Shown: positions 23,201-35,200 of the stretch, one piece after another
Position numbering within the stretch: position 1 is the first letter of the stretch
Layout of the letters: the number at the start of each line of letters is the position of its first letter
Source of the DNA: Hypomesus transpacificus
Taxonomy: Eukaryota > Chordata > Actinopteri > Osmeriformes > Osmeridae
DNA length: 64,000 bases
Direction: 5' to 3'
Assembly: GCF_021917145.1 (NCBI RefSeq)
Contig: NC_061063.1
Span: forward strand, 9,015,452 to 9,079,451
The notes under the pieces: model-generated
What the model was told of the DNA's origin: nothing
What the model saw: only the letters and a program-made list of their open reading frames with translations
Database searches by the model: none
Program-made: the position numbers and the translations under genes

Positions 23201-26200
23201 AGAATCCAGTCCACATTGCTCTTCTGTGATGTCCACTGATGGTCCTAGGCATTGTGTCCTTTCCACTAATTGCTATGTGACCGGCAATGTGAAACTTTCA
23301 TTAAGATTGGTATTCACGTCCACTAGGGCCCCAGCCAAGTTTGCTCGGTGTTTGAGGTAGAGAAGGAACTCGTCCCAGATTGATATGCAGTGTCACAGTC
23401 TGCAGCACAAAAGGTCTGCAGCTCTGAGATTGAGCAACCTCAAACCATTAGGCGCCAATGAATTATGGCTAATGCCTTCTTAAACATTTATGGAAACACA
23501 CGGAGCCCTCGCAGGCACTCATGCATACCTGGCTGCTCGGGCGCGTGCTCGTCAAGCTCAAGTGCCCTCCTGGCGGCCGCGCACGAGCTTGTGCACGTTT
23601 TTTTTTGGCCACACTCCTTTGCCACCTCTGATCAGGCGTTAGAAGCGTGCACGGCTGGGCACACAAACATACGTGCACAATCACTGACACGCTTCTCCTG
23701 TCTGCTGACATGCAGGCACATGTGCTCTATCCTCCGTATTACACACGCACACACAGACAGATACACACACACGTGGACTGATACACAGATAGACACACAC
23801 ATGTAGACACATACACACAGACAGACACACGCACACCACAGACACTTGTGGAGAATGATGCTGCTCCCCTCCTCCCCCTCCTCCCCCTCCTCCTCTCCAG
23901 CTCCGGCAGATTGCATCACCATCAGTCAGCGAGGCTCCGACAAACAGCAATTACCCCAATCGACAGATAACGAGAGCAAGGCTATCACTCACCGCCAGGA
24001 CGGCCCATGAAGCAGCAAGACATTACCATGGAGGAGTCATTTATCTGGCTCCTCCACATCTATCTAGCAGGCTTAACATTCAGTCTACCAGCTCGCTCCC
24101 TCTCTCCCACTCGTTCCCTCTCTACCTGGTTGGCAGTAGTCCCATCTAGTCTAGTTGGACAGGGATTGAAAAGTGTTGGTGTGAAAACTGGTCCCAGTTT
24201 TTTGGGGCAGTCAGCTGTAACAGTTCAACAGTTACCTTCCTTTTCAAATAGTCAAATCTGCTGCGCTTCAATTCAGAGCGCACCTCTAAAACCTTGGATG
24301 GTAGGTTTATGAAAATTGAAAAACAGACATCAACAACAGTGTGAGTGTGCACTTTCACACACAAATAGCAAAATCTTTCCATTCAACTTCTCTATTAATT
24401 TGCCCTTACATCAATCTCCTCTCTTCATTCTCGTTTGGCATTCTGTTAAAGTGAAAGTCATATTTCTCCTCTAGAGAAATGTCATTTCATCAAGCCTGCT
24501 GTGTTATTCCTTTGAAAGCCTAGTATCTAGGTCTGAATGGTTAAGAGCTGACATCTTACAGTCTGTACATCTATCAATCCAAACGCTCGTCAATCTTTCC
24601 ACCCACTCCTTTTCTCTTTCTAGCGTCAAAAGACAGAACGGCTGTCTACCTTAAACACTTGGATCTTCTCCCCTTTACGAACTATCTGTTCTCCCCTTCT
24701 TTTCCCTCATCTTCTTTTCCGATTACAAATCGATCCATCTGTCCATATCTTAGTTTATTTGTTTCCATTCAATGTCTCCCTTTCTTTTTCCCCATGTACA
24801 AAATTATCCTTTCCCCCCCTCCCCCTATTTAAGCCCCATATGTCCATCTGTTTGGACATCCATCTACTCATCTCGCTTCATCCCTTCCATCCCCCTCCCT
24901 CCGCTCTCCTGTTGACTGCTAGCTGGCTAGCTAGCTACTATCTGGCTAGCAAGCTGCTATCTGGCTAGCTAGCTAGCTGCAATCTGGCTAGCTAGCTACT
25001 ATCTGGCTAGCAAGCTGCTATCTGGCTAGCTAGCTGCTATCTGGCTAGCTAGCTGCTATCTGGCTAGCTAGCTGCTATCTGACAAGCTAGCTGCTAGCTG
25101 GCGCGGGTCACTGCGGCAGATGCAGCCAGGCTGCTAACATCTGCTTCCCCCATGCTGTTGCATTACTCCCCTACTGACGAGCTCACCGCCTTCACCTCCC
25201 AAAGCATGTTCTCTCAGAGCTGCATGTTCTCTCAGAGCTGCCCCCATGTGGGTCTGAGCAGCTGGGGAGCTGATGAGCTGGGGGAGAGGAGGAGAGGAGG
25301 AGAGCTGTGGAGGAGAGGAGGAGAGCTGTGGAGGAGAGGAGGAGAGCAGTGGAGGAGAGGAGGAGAGCAGTGGAGGAGAGCTGTGGAGGAGAGGAGGAGA
25401 GGAGGAGAGCTGTGGAGGAGAGGAGGAGAGCTGTGGAGGAGAGGAGGAGAGCTGTGGAGGAGAGGAGGAGAGCTGTGGAGGAGAGGAGGAGAAGAGGAGA
25501 GCTGTGGAGGAGAGCTGTGGAGGAGAGGAGGAGAGCTGTGGAGGAGAGGAGGAGAGCTGTGGAGGAGAGGAGGAGAGCTGTGGAGGAGAGGAGGAGAGCT
25601 ATGGAGGAGAGGAGGAGAGCTGTGGAGGAGAGGAGGAGAGCTGTGGAGGAGAGGAGGAGAGCTGTGGAGGAGAGGAGAACCGGAGAGGACAAGAGGGACG
25701 CAGAGCGGAGCAGCTGGGTGCAGAAGTACGGATGCTGAGGGGGAAGGAGGAGCGAATGGGAAGAGTGAGAAAGGCTTGAAACCTACGGCAGAGAATTCAG
25801 TTAGTCCTGGGTGTTTGTTGTCTTTGTAACTGAGTGCAGTTTAGCTGCCGTTTTCAACTGCAGACAGAGCATTCCAGAGCAGCCAGGGAACGCACTTAGA
25901 ACTAACCAAACCTCATCGCTGACACGGGAGACCTCTCAGTCCATTATAACTCTGGACAGCCAGACATGCACCTATTACAGCTACGCGTACACACACACAC
26001 ACACACACACATTTCCAACCACATTTGATGACTATAGAAAGCCAAGCAAAAAATACTGTCAAATAATGCATGTTGGGTTTTACCAAAAACTATAAATACT
26101 TCAGGTAAAGCTTGAGGGAATGGAAAGAACTAAGAGTGCAAGCTGTTGGCGTGTGCGTGTGTGAGAGACAGAGGGAAATGGGGAGAAGGAGAGAAGAGAG

Positions 26201-29200
26201 AGAGAGATATGTAGAGAGAAAGATGGATAAAGGAAAGAGTGATGTGAAGACTGTGTGTGTGTTAAATAGACAGAGTAGGCCTTGGCCAGTAGACCTTATT
26301 AACCTTCAGGACTTCTTTAAGACTGCTGGCTGTTTGTGTGTGAAATAGCGGGAAAAAGAGAAAGAGACACATACAGAGAAAGAGAGAGAGTAATATAGAG
26401 ACTTTTGTTTGTGTGGTAGGTATGCCCAGCAGGCCTCTCACCTTATTGACCTCCAACACCTCTCTCCTCTCCTCTGTTGCCGGGCGGACATGGCTGGCTG
26501 AGCGCTCCTCGTGTTTGGAGCTGTCTTCCTCCACGTAGGGAATCAGTTGCTGTGGAAACACCAAAAGAATGGATTTTTCAATATGAACAGTCAACTACAA
26601 TGAATCATCACATGTTCTTGTCATTTGAAGCAAATGAATCAGTAAGTTAGCCTGGGCCAGTGTCCTAGGGTCTGGCTTGCCAAAAATATTGTCATTTTAA
26701 ACTTACACATCAGTAATACTTTCACATTCCTGAAAAATAAAAGGCTTTGTGTGCCTCGTTGCTGAAGCCGTTAGCTGTGAAAAGTGAAAATGGTTATTCT
26801 ATGTCGCTCCTCATCTCCGGGCGGCCCTCTTGATTACAGAACCTTTTGAATCTGCTCGAAAGATTCCAACCACCTTTCAGCCTGACTAAATAGGAGAGCT
26901 CTATTCATTTGGAAACATTTGTGGTGCTTGACCTTGTGTGTTTGACACGACGCTGAGCTTCTGTAGCCTCCTGATATCCTGGAGAGAGTCTGACGACGCT
27001 GCTTTAAATAATACTGCCCCCTACTGGTAAAAGCGCCTATGAAACTGGATGGGCCTGCTGTGTCTGGTGGGACACGGTGTTCCCTGTGCAGCACTGCATC
27101 ACACACTCATAAACACACACACACAGACACTTTAAATGAAACACATGCTTGTATTGTACATGTATAAGTGCACATGTCTCCCACACACACACACTAACCT
27201 ATGAATACAGACACAGACACACTCATCCATGCATCCACGCGCGTACACACATCACTACCTCAACATCCAATGTTTCAATTGCTTTACTGTGTTGATAAAC
27301 GGAGGAATTCATCGGCCATTTTGTGCTTAAGAAAAGAAACAACTACCTAAAGCATCCCTCTGAAAACACAACTTGCATTCCGAAATCAAGATTGTAAACA
27401 CAGATTAGCTATAGGACTGAAAACAATTACCGGCCAATGAAAAGCTTTGCCAGGTGACAAAACACTGTTGAGTCCAGAACAAACGTGGCCGAGTGCTGTT
27501 CCAAATTCCGGCTAATTCCTGTTTCATGGCAGCTTCGACTTGAGGTTTTAGAAACTGGCTGAGGCTATAGACAATGATTAAAACAGACTGGGATCACAGC
27601 ATGACTGGAGGACTAGGGTTGGAGGATGTGTGTGTTGGGGGAGGAATTGCTGGAAGACTAGAGAGCAGAAAATCTTGAGCGCTCGAGGGCTGGGAGTAAA
27701 GGACAGGGTTGGTCTGGTGTCTGAGATGCCTTGGAGGCTTAGTGGCTGGAGGCCCCTGGTGAAGGCCAGCTCCAGTACCCTCAAGCAGGGAGGGAATCAC
27801 ATGTTAGGTGGGGGGGGGGGGGAGTGTGAGGGAGAGACATACACAGAAAAGGAGAGAGAAAGCAGGGGGGGAGATAAAGAGAGAGGGGGAGAGAGAAAGA
27901 GAGAGAGGGAGAGAGAGACAAGGATGGTATCTGGCAGTTCTTTTACAGTCCCAGAATTCTCTGCCAAGCCCCAGCTGCCGGACTCTCAGGGGAAAGAAGA
28001 CAGCAGACATGTGCTGGATATCATATTAGGCAAACCCGGCACTTGTCACATGGCCCAAAAAAGAAAAAAATGGAAACGGAAAAGTGTGAGTGAATATATA
28101 TATATATGTATATATATAATTTTATATATATATTCTAACAATGATTTTGGGAGTTGAACCAGAGACTTGAATTTTTAGGTAAGAGAAGTTTCTGGCAGCA
28201 TATGGAGCAAAATGTAATGTGCAGGGTAGGGAGACGTAGAAAGAGAGGCGGAGAGGGAGAGAGGTAGACAGAGAGAAAGATTGTATGTGTGTGTGTGTGT
28301 ACATGTGTGAGTCATAACCTATGTCTCCTCCACCCCAGGATGGATGGTTGTTTCCCTCCTGACAGAGAAGAATGGGATAACGAACCTCTCCAGGTCTCCT
28401 TACTAACAACAGGCAAAGAGAATGGGAAAAAGGTGGATGGAGGGGGGAGAATAACAGCCGGCGGGGGGAGAGAAGGAGTAAATGAAATGACATGGCTGCC
28501 GTCCGCAGTGCAGGAACTGCCAGAGCGTCGAAGACCTCGCTGATTGCTCGAGGGACGAAGGAGAGAGGGAGGGGAGGGGGAAACGCTGATGTCTGCATCT
28601 CCACCAGCTGTTCATTACCGAACCCGCTGCTAATTAGGCCCGGCTGAGGTCATAGTGGCTGAGTCATTGATTCCACTTCCTGTTTGAGGCAGCCAATAGC
28701 AGAAGTATCAGGCACCTGAATTCTACAGGATGATAAATGGTGGCCTGCAAGGGCCAAAATCAACATCCTCAAGCAGCAACATACTGTGGTGGAGTATTGG
28801 TCAGTCAGCAGTAAGTGTGTCCAGGCCTCATATGTAAACACTAAAACAGGGTGCAACAGTGTGGTGTCGTGGGTGGAGTGGTTTATACACAAGACCAGAG
28901 CTACAAAGGAAGGGTCCCATAAGCTGCAGTTCACACTCCTGCAGCAGTAGGTAGGAGACCCCGTTAGAGGTCAGCATAGGCTCTTACAGAGAGACACATC
29001 ATGGATGTCAAGTCGACCTGTGGTCCTTAAACTCAATTAGGACTGCCAAAATGTGAGCCAAAAATACATGAGTAAAAATACAAGTGGACCACATTTTTTT
29101 ATATCTATATATCTATATATATCTATATATATCTTTATCTATCTATATATATAGATAGATAGATATAGATATATATATAGATAACCCGTTCTGTGTACTT

Positions 29201-31360
29201 AGGATTCAGGCACGACGAAAGCAATTTCTTCCAAACCGACAGGAGACTAGGCCCGTGGTCAGGATAAATGAAATCACCTAACCCAAGTTACCACAGCTCC
29301 GGCGCAGTGTTTATGTGGCCCTGCCTCAGCATGAGCCCCGGGCCAGCCTAAGTGGCACTGGGAGGGTGTAGAGGTGGGTGTCCATAACCACCGCTAAGGG
29401 GCCCCTGGGGGCCGGACAGCAGAACAGGCAGGAGGATGTGGAGCGGAGATGAGTTAGACCTGAGGGAGGCTGTAGGGGAGATAAGAATCCCTCTGGGGCT
29501 TCCTGTGACCTACTTCCTGTCAGTTCCCCCCCCCACACACACACCCCTCCTCCGCACACACACTAGAATGACGGCCATTCTCTCAACGAAACTGGACTCC
29601 AGTGGTGTTTCACTTCTACAGGAGGATTAAAACCACTGAAAGCACAATACCCCCAACTAGAACAACAATTTGCATCAAAGGTCGCAAGGTCAAACAAAAC
29701 TTCTCATCAACACTGACTGGGACAAGGACAAAAAAGAAAGAGAAACCGTTCCCACGGTATCCATGGGCTGGGACCGAGCACATATGACCCACCACTCACC
29801 TCGGGGGGGATTGTTTCTAGACCGGCACAGTTTTCGTTGCATTTGTCGTAGACGAGGCGCAGCTTGCGGAAGAGCACGGAGAGCATGCGCAGGTGCTCCT
29901 GCAGTTTGCCCAGGCGGTCCTGGTGGGTGTTGGGGTGGTACGTCACTCCGTTAGGGAGCTGGGGACAGATGGGTCTGTTAGGAGCACTAGTGGGGACATT
30001 CCAGGCAATGACCTAGGAACATAATGTACATCAATTCACCTTTCAAAACTAAAGCGGTCGTATATGGATGGTCTACCGCGGTGTTGATTAGCTGACGTCA
30101 GCACTTCATGTCTAACAGTGTGAGTCATTAGTAATAACTCGCTCTTATTACAAACACCACTGCTGGCATACTGTTTAACGTCTATTCACCAGACTGCATT
30201 AAATCACAGGGTGCCTTTTGGTTTAACTTATCTCTCTGATCTGGCATACCTCTCAAAATATTGTTGTATCACAAACCATCAACAACTGTTTCTGTGGAAT
30301 AATGTTTTGACAGGAAGACCTGTGCTTGTTCTGTCTGATAATGAACATCTCCTACAACTTTAAACGACTGCCTCTGGGGTATGCATACCTGCAGAGAAAG
30401 TGAAATCTCTTTTCTAGTTTTTCCTTTTTAAATTGAATAAAGAGCCTTCAATCTGAGAGCCAAGTTGCAACAACACTGTTTGTACATTCTGTGAGGAGGC
30501 GGCAACTTGTACTGCAATAATGTATTCGATATATTTTCTTCTTCCCTCTGGTTTTGATTTATAATAGGTTGCAGAAGGATTTTTTCTCAGGCACCAGACA
30601 CCAGACATGAAAACAGGAGGCTGTCCTGAACCTCTTCTGGGAGCATTCTGATCCTCGGGATGTGTCGACATGGGGGCACAATGAGGCTCAAACGCTTGGC
30701 TGGCTGGCTGCTGATGTAGTAGATGCTGTTTCAGAGCAAACAGTGGGGCTGCACTACTGCTTGCTTCCCAGAGAGAACAACTTTACCACAGAACTAGATT
30801 TGTTAAGTCAAGGATAAAAGCTGGAATAAAAGCTGTATTTATGTGTCTTCACTATTACATGTTACAGATTGTGTTCCGTCTTTATTTCGTTTAAATATTG
30901 CCTGCAATCAAACAGGGTTTCCTCTTTCTTAGTCACCAGTAAATGGAGCACAGAGAATAGAATTGGTTGAACTTGCATTTCAGTCTGCTCTGGCCACCAA
31001 ACACAGGGACAATACATGTCATACTCTGTTACAGCTATCTGACACTGGGTGGAGAAAGAACTTCTATTTGGGTCGGCAGACGTAAGCCCATGTTAGACAA
31101 TAACTTTCTAGGTGACAAAGAGTGTTACAAGTGATGGTGACTGTATAGTGAGGACAAATTCCTTGTGTGTGTGTGTGTGTGTTCACCTGCATGTTTCTCA
31201 GCAGTTGGAAGATCTCCATGGTGCGCAGGACAATGTCCTGGACCGTCTCCTGGCCGATGCGACACAGAGACGCTGTGTTGACATCCCTGGCGGCCTGGGC
31301 CTGCTGCCCACCGAATGGCGCGGAGGTCATAAGGCCGGTCGCTATGGGAGGGGTTGTCAT
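15115..31360 (-). CDS. med30: med30, Mediator complex subunit 30 (complete, four exons)
   Basis: MED30 is a nuclear, metazoan-specific subunit of Mediator, which links activators to RNA polymerase II. Exons in transcript order are 31360-31187 (ATG), 29958-29800, 26549-26442 and 15210-15115 (TGA). All junctions are GT-AG and phase 0, giving 58+53+36+31 = 178 residues, the same length as human MED30. Diagnostic runs are ASLCRIGQETVQDIV, FRKLRLVYDKCNENC, QLIPYVEED and the C-terminal coiled-coil segment KLKQKNQQLKQIMDQLRNLI. The N-terminus is the divergent Met/Pro/Ala-rich part seen in the family. The start at 31360 matches the human start. An in-frame ATG exists at 31426, inside the adjacent hAT element (see findings). 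Intron 3 is unusually long, about 11.2 kb. Confidence 0.97.
19318..19386. repeat. (GA)n microsatellite followed by G runs
   Basis: About 35 GA repeats, then G-rich GGGGGGG/GAGAGA mixtures to about 19445. Part of med30 intron 3. Confidence 0.95.
21935..21958. repeat. poly-G run, 24 bases
   Basis: Uninterrupted G24 on the plus strand in med30 intron 3. Shorter G runs are near 17330, 20787 and 20875. Length may be a sequencing approximation. Confidence 0.9.
24919..25101. repeat. 19-bp satellite (CTATCTGGCTAGCTAGCTG)
   Basis: About nine copies, with exact 19-bp spacing in the later copies (TCTGG at 25021, 25040, 25059 and 25078). The unit contains self-complementary GCTAGC. Confidence 0.9.
25281..25679. 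repeat. 21-bp minisatellite (GAGAGCTGTGGAGGAGAGGAG)
   Basis: About 19 copies with small deletions. Because 21 is a multiple of 3, several frames on both strands stay open and give spurious repeat proteins. It lies in med30 intron 3, and nothing indicates translation. Confidence 0.95.
26550..29799 (-). other. med30 intron 2
   Basis: Unique DNA is mixed with GA-rich tracts (27830-27920, 28220-28285), an AT microsatellite (28098-28136) and an ATAT/GATA hairpin (29095-29184). No exon was recognised. Confidence 0.6.
29095..29184. repeat. AT/GATA hairpin-forming repeat
   Basis: The left half is TATATCTATATATC-type and the right half is its inverse (ATATATAGATAGATAGATATAG), so the block can fold into one long hairpin. 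Located in med30 intron 2. Confidence 0.85.
29959..31186 (-). other. med30 intron 1
   Basis: Unique AT-rich sequence with a short (GT)n at 31163-31182 next to the exon 1 donor. No exon or mobile element was recognised. Confidence 0.6.
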
Positions 31361-31410
31361 GGAGACGGCAAGAGTACCCGTAAGTGATTGATAGGTTAGT
31401 CTACATATAC

Positions 31411-32249
31411 CAGGGGTGTCAAACATACGGCCCGCGGGCCGGAACCGGCCCCCAAGGAGGTTCGATCAGGCCCGCAGGATAATTTGAAAGTGGAAAAAAT
31501 GCATAAAAGACATGGAATTAATATTTTTAAATCGCTGTAATTCATGGATTATCCGCTAAGGGGCGCACTCTTTCCATCAGAGTAGAAGACAAGCCGCATC
31601 ACTGAGACAGACTGAAAACAGCAGACGGTATCAATTAATACCTTGGTCTCTACTAGGGATGGGCGAACGATGCCTTGTGAAGCTTTGGTGGTTTCTTCCG
31701 GATTGTGCCGGCCCAAAGAGCCGAACTATCGGCGCTTTGAAAATGAACAGCGTCATCTAGCAGCCGTTTAAACTGGCTGAATGAGGCGTAGTGGTTGTCT
31801 CCGACGGTAGACTACCCTACGTTATTCAATATTTAATTAAGGCTACATGTGTTCATTTTGATCTGATATTAGTGCTCACACATTAAAATGTTGTGATACA
31901 TCCGTAGGCCTTTAGAATTATGTCATTTTCTCACAGTAAAAGTTAAAGAATATCGTACGAGATTCACTGGACTGGGGCGCGAACTTGGGATCCCAGATTC
32001 GCATTAACAATATGTAACCGTACAACGCTTTAACCAACTACACCACCGAAGAGATCATTACTTGTTAAAGCGGTTGGACGGACTTTATACGATATGGTCT
32101 TTATATCAATTAAACTAGATAACACAGAAGAAAGACATGATATTTTGGTTATTTATAGCAGAGTATGGTATAATTTTAATGGTCCGGCCCACTTGACATC
32201 TCCCTAGGCCGTATGTGGCCCACGATGCGAAATGAGTTTGACACCCCTG
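31411..32249. mobile_element. non-autonomous hAT-type DNA transposon, 839 bp, 8-bp TSD
   Basis: The ends are inverted: both begin CAGGGGTGTCAAAC, and related ATACGGCC blocks follow on each side. The element is flanked by a perfect 8-bp duplication ACATATAC (31403-31410 and 32250-32257), the TSD length of hAT elements. No transposase frame is present, so it would need a helper. The interior holds a tRNA-like segment (31963-32056) and, at about 31648, a block starting CTAGGGATGGGCGAA that looks like the end of another hAT family, possibly nested. It lies 50 bp upstream of the med30 ATG. Confidence 0.9.
31963..32056 (-). pseudogene. tRNA-like (SINE-head) segment inside the hAT element
   Basis: Read on the minus strand, it has an A-box-like GTGTAGTTGGTTAAAGC and, about 45 nt later, a B-box-like AAGTTCGCGCC, followed by CCAGT. 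A proper acceptor stem and anticodon loop could not be closed by eye. It is more likely a decayed tRNA gene or SINE head than a working tRNA. Confidence 0.5.
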
Positions 32250-32257
32250 ACATATAC

Positions 32258-35200
32258 AGACCTCGACATGCCTGGTCATCAAGGTTCCAAAGAGAAGGGA
32301 GGAAGATGAGAGAGAGCAAGTGAGAAGTACCAATAATCAAAATCAAAATGTGATTTTATTCGCCCTGTTGTTTAACACAAACACGGAATTTACAGTGGCC
32401 AGAAGGTCCAAACAATAAACTTATAATAAAATACGGATCTTCAATCACAAAGTATACAAATTAGAACATTAAATTAATGAAAGTATGTTAATTGTGTGTT
32501 CAAATTGAATTAAAATGAAATTGTAAGAAAATAGTGTGTAACATTTGCGTTTTAGCCTTATATTAAAGAATATGTGCATTTTGAATATATGCAAGAACGT
32601 GTCAAATCTAAATTATTACATTAGTTTTGCTGCAGACCTAACATCAGTCGGGAACTGTTAATACAATGCTACAATTCACAATTTGCAGTACCCTACTGCT
32701 CTACAAAAAAATACATCTGACATATGGAAAGGATGGCCAACACTGGTACTGTACTAGCTAACGGAACTATATGTGCCATGTGAATGATATGATATGCCAT
32801 GGTAATATGCATATTCAAATTCAAGCTTTTGATCTCATATAAACTTGATAACTGCTTCAATTCCATACAATCCAGGAATGCAGGCATGCTAACGCAACGA
32901 ACGTTAGTTACTAGTCTGTAGTTAGTTATAAATCCTGGCTATTTTTTTGTTAGCTACAGTATACTACAGAACTGTGCGAGGCTGCAGCAAAAGTCAAGGT
33001 AATTTTAGTAAGCATTCTGCAAATTAATGAGCAACGTTAAAGCGCAAAAGGCAGCTAGAATTTCTCTAAAGCTAAAACATTTTAAAAGTCGTGATAATAC
33101 CTGTGTTGTCTCAATAGTGGATGTTTAACATTTGTTTCTTCTTTTCTCTTCCGAGGAGCTCGATTGCATCGCGAGACTCCCTCTTGACGAGTATTTTAGT
33201 ATGAGCGCAGCTGAATTCATTTTAAATCATCTTTTAGCTTTTGACTTATATTTTTTAAACAAGGAATCACATGTTATTGCTATATATTTAGAAGTATAAT
33301 ATTATTACAGTGTTTTTTATAATACATAACAGAATTAGCGTAAAAAGTTAACTAGTCTCCGAGCTAAAGTATATATTACGGTAGATCAGAACTCGCTGCT
33401 GTACTTCATTTCTCATAGTTTAAAGCGCCACCTAGTGGTTTATATTCCATCCCGTTCCAAATTATTTTAGAGAATGCGTTTTACAATGTATCAACCATTA
33501 GCATAATTGAACTACAAAATGGGACTCTCACTCTTTTTATCGGTGTGGTCGTTTCTAGAATAGTCACCAGTAGGACCCATGTGAGCATAAACATTGTGTA
33601 GCATTGGCAACAAATATAAAATATTTTTATAAATCGTTGCAACTTGCAAGTGTAACATTTGCATCGTAGGCTATATGACTGGGCTATGAAGCCTTTGTGA
33701 GCCATATTTTTCAAATTGAAGTATCAAATATAAGAGGTGCCTGAAATAGATACTTTCACTCATCCCGCTTACTGTGCCATGCCAAATTGCTGCTGCGAGT
33801 GACAGAGAAAATAAGAGTCTCATTGAAGAAATGAAAGGCTTTGCCTTCAGGCTTGAGTGAAGCTGAAACAAAATTAGACAGCCTATTACTTAATTCCCAT
33901 TATTCACTCAAATTTAGGGTTACATGGGAGACAGTTATGATTTCAATTTAATTGGATCTAGTATGGAGCTGGCGATAGTCATAGTAACCTAGATATTTTC
34001 TTATCTTCCTCCTTCCTCCCTTTTCTGTCCACGATCCTGTCTTTTTTATCCACTGAAACTAAAAACAAGGTTGTTTTCATTTACTGCTTGCCCCTGCTTA
34101 ATTGCAGAAATAGTCTGCTGTTTAGCTTGCCATGATGAATGTGTGTTAGCAGGCTGCTCTTCCCATGCTCCATCTGCCAGGCCATCTGAGACTTACTATT
34201 TGGAAATGATGTGGGGTTTTTCTCGCTCTGTGATCATCCAGCTCCTTTCGGCTTGTGTAATTACAACTTTAGGGTACATTTTTTGATTTCAGATTTCTGT
34301 ATAGCTTAGCAATACATGTGACTCTTTGAGATGAGCTTGATCCTTCTTGGTCTGCAATCTGGATTGTTAACATGCAGGCCTACAAAAGAGCCCATACGAC
34401 TGATTACGTCCAAGTATATCGGCATCAGAGATAATAGTAGCACTAACCTCCTTAGTCAGTAAATAATTAAGTATAGAGATACTGTGTCAGAAGCTCTCCG
34501 AAATGAATTAATCACAGTTTCCTTTAACTCCATCAGCCAAACTTACCGTGAGAAATGTACTCAGAAAGTGTAAATGGTCAAATGTAAATGGTCAATTAAT
34601 CAGTGGTTCAAAATGACCCAAGTCATCTCCCAAGAGAGAGAAAAACACATGTGGGACAAGCTTAAAGAAAGACAGGCAGGCAGGCAGACAAGCAGACAGA
34701 CAGGCAGGTAGATAGACAGGCAAACAGACACACATACAGGCAGGCTGGCAGGCCTCTGGCTGAGGGGGGGAAGGGGAACTCCCCTGGCCAGAGAGAGGAA
34801 AGGTGAGCCGTGTGATGACTATAGTGCTGGGCGATATCAGGCTCAGACGGCTTATCTACCATACTCAGTCATCCCGCGTTTAATTAAAAGCACACTGATC
34901 TTGTTCTTCCAGGGCTAGGTTCATGGGGGGCGGGTGGTGTGGGGGGGTACACAATAGCCTGCTCAGAGGGTGCAATCCAAAGTCCATAGAGCTACACTCA
35001 GCCCTCACCTCAAGACAGAAGTGGTCAGAGGATTAAAGAGTGGAGAGTGAGAGGAAAGGAGAGTGAGGGAGGCTGGGAGGTAGTATGCGGTGTGTTTTTG
35101 ATGGCCGACAGGGTCTAGAGCCCCACCCTTTCGAGTGCATTCCTTTGCGCATTACAGCTATGCAGTGACTGGGATAAAGGGGCTTTACTGTGTGTGTGTG

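Larger units (their letters stand above)
15211..26441 (-). other. med30 intron 3 (11.2 kb), repeat-rich, no exon seen
   Basis: This long intron holds many simple repeats: GA tracts at 15700-16030 and 16845-16912, the 19318-19386 (GA)n, poly-G runs near 17330 and at 21935-21958, a 19-bp satellite at 24919-25101 and a 21-bp satellite at 25281-25679. GC-rich non-repeat blocks at about 17060-17240 and unique blocks at about 16130-16260 and 22590-22680 could be conserved regulatory DNA, but I have no comparison to show it. No open frame here looks like a gene. Confidence 0.6.

Noticed and set aside
25152..25829. 225-codon repeat protein ORF and its counterparts on both strands
   Set aside because: The 21-bp minisatellite explains all of them; it lies inside med30 intron 3.
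29707..29954. Plus-strand ORF opposite med30 exon 2
   Set aside because: It is a shadow of the conserved minus-strand exon.
32693..34286. Several 60-75-codon ORFs in the med30/slc30a8 intergenic region
   Set aside because: They are short, of chance length for AT-rich DNA, and show no motif or splice partner.
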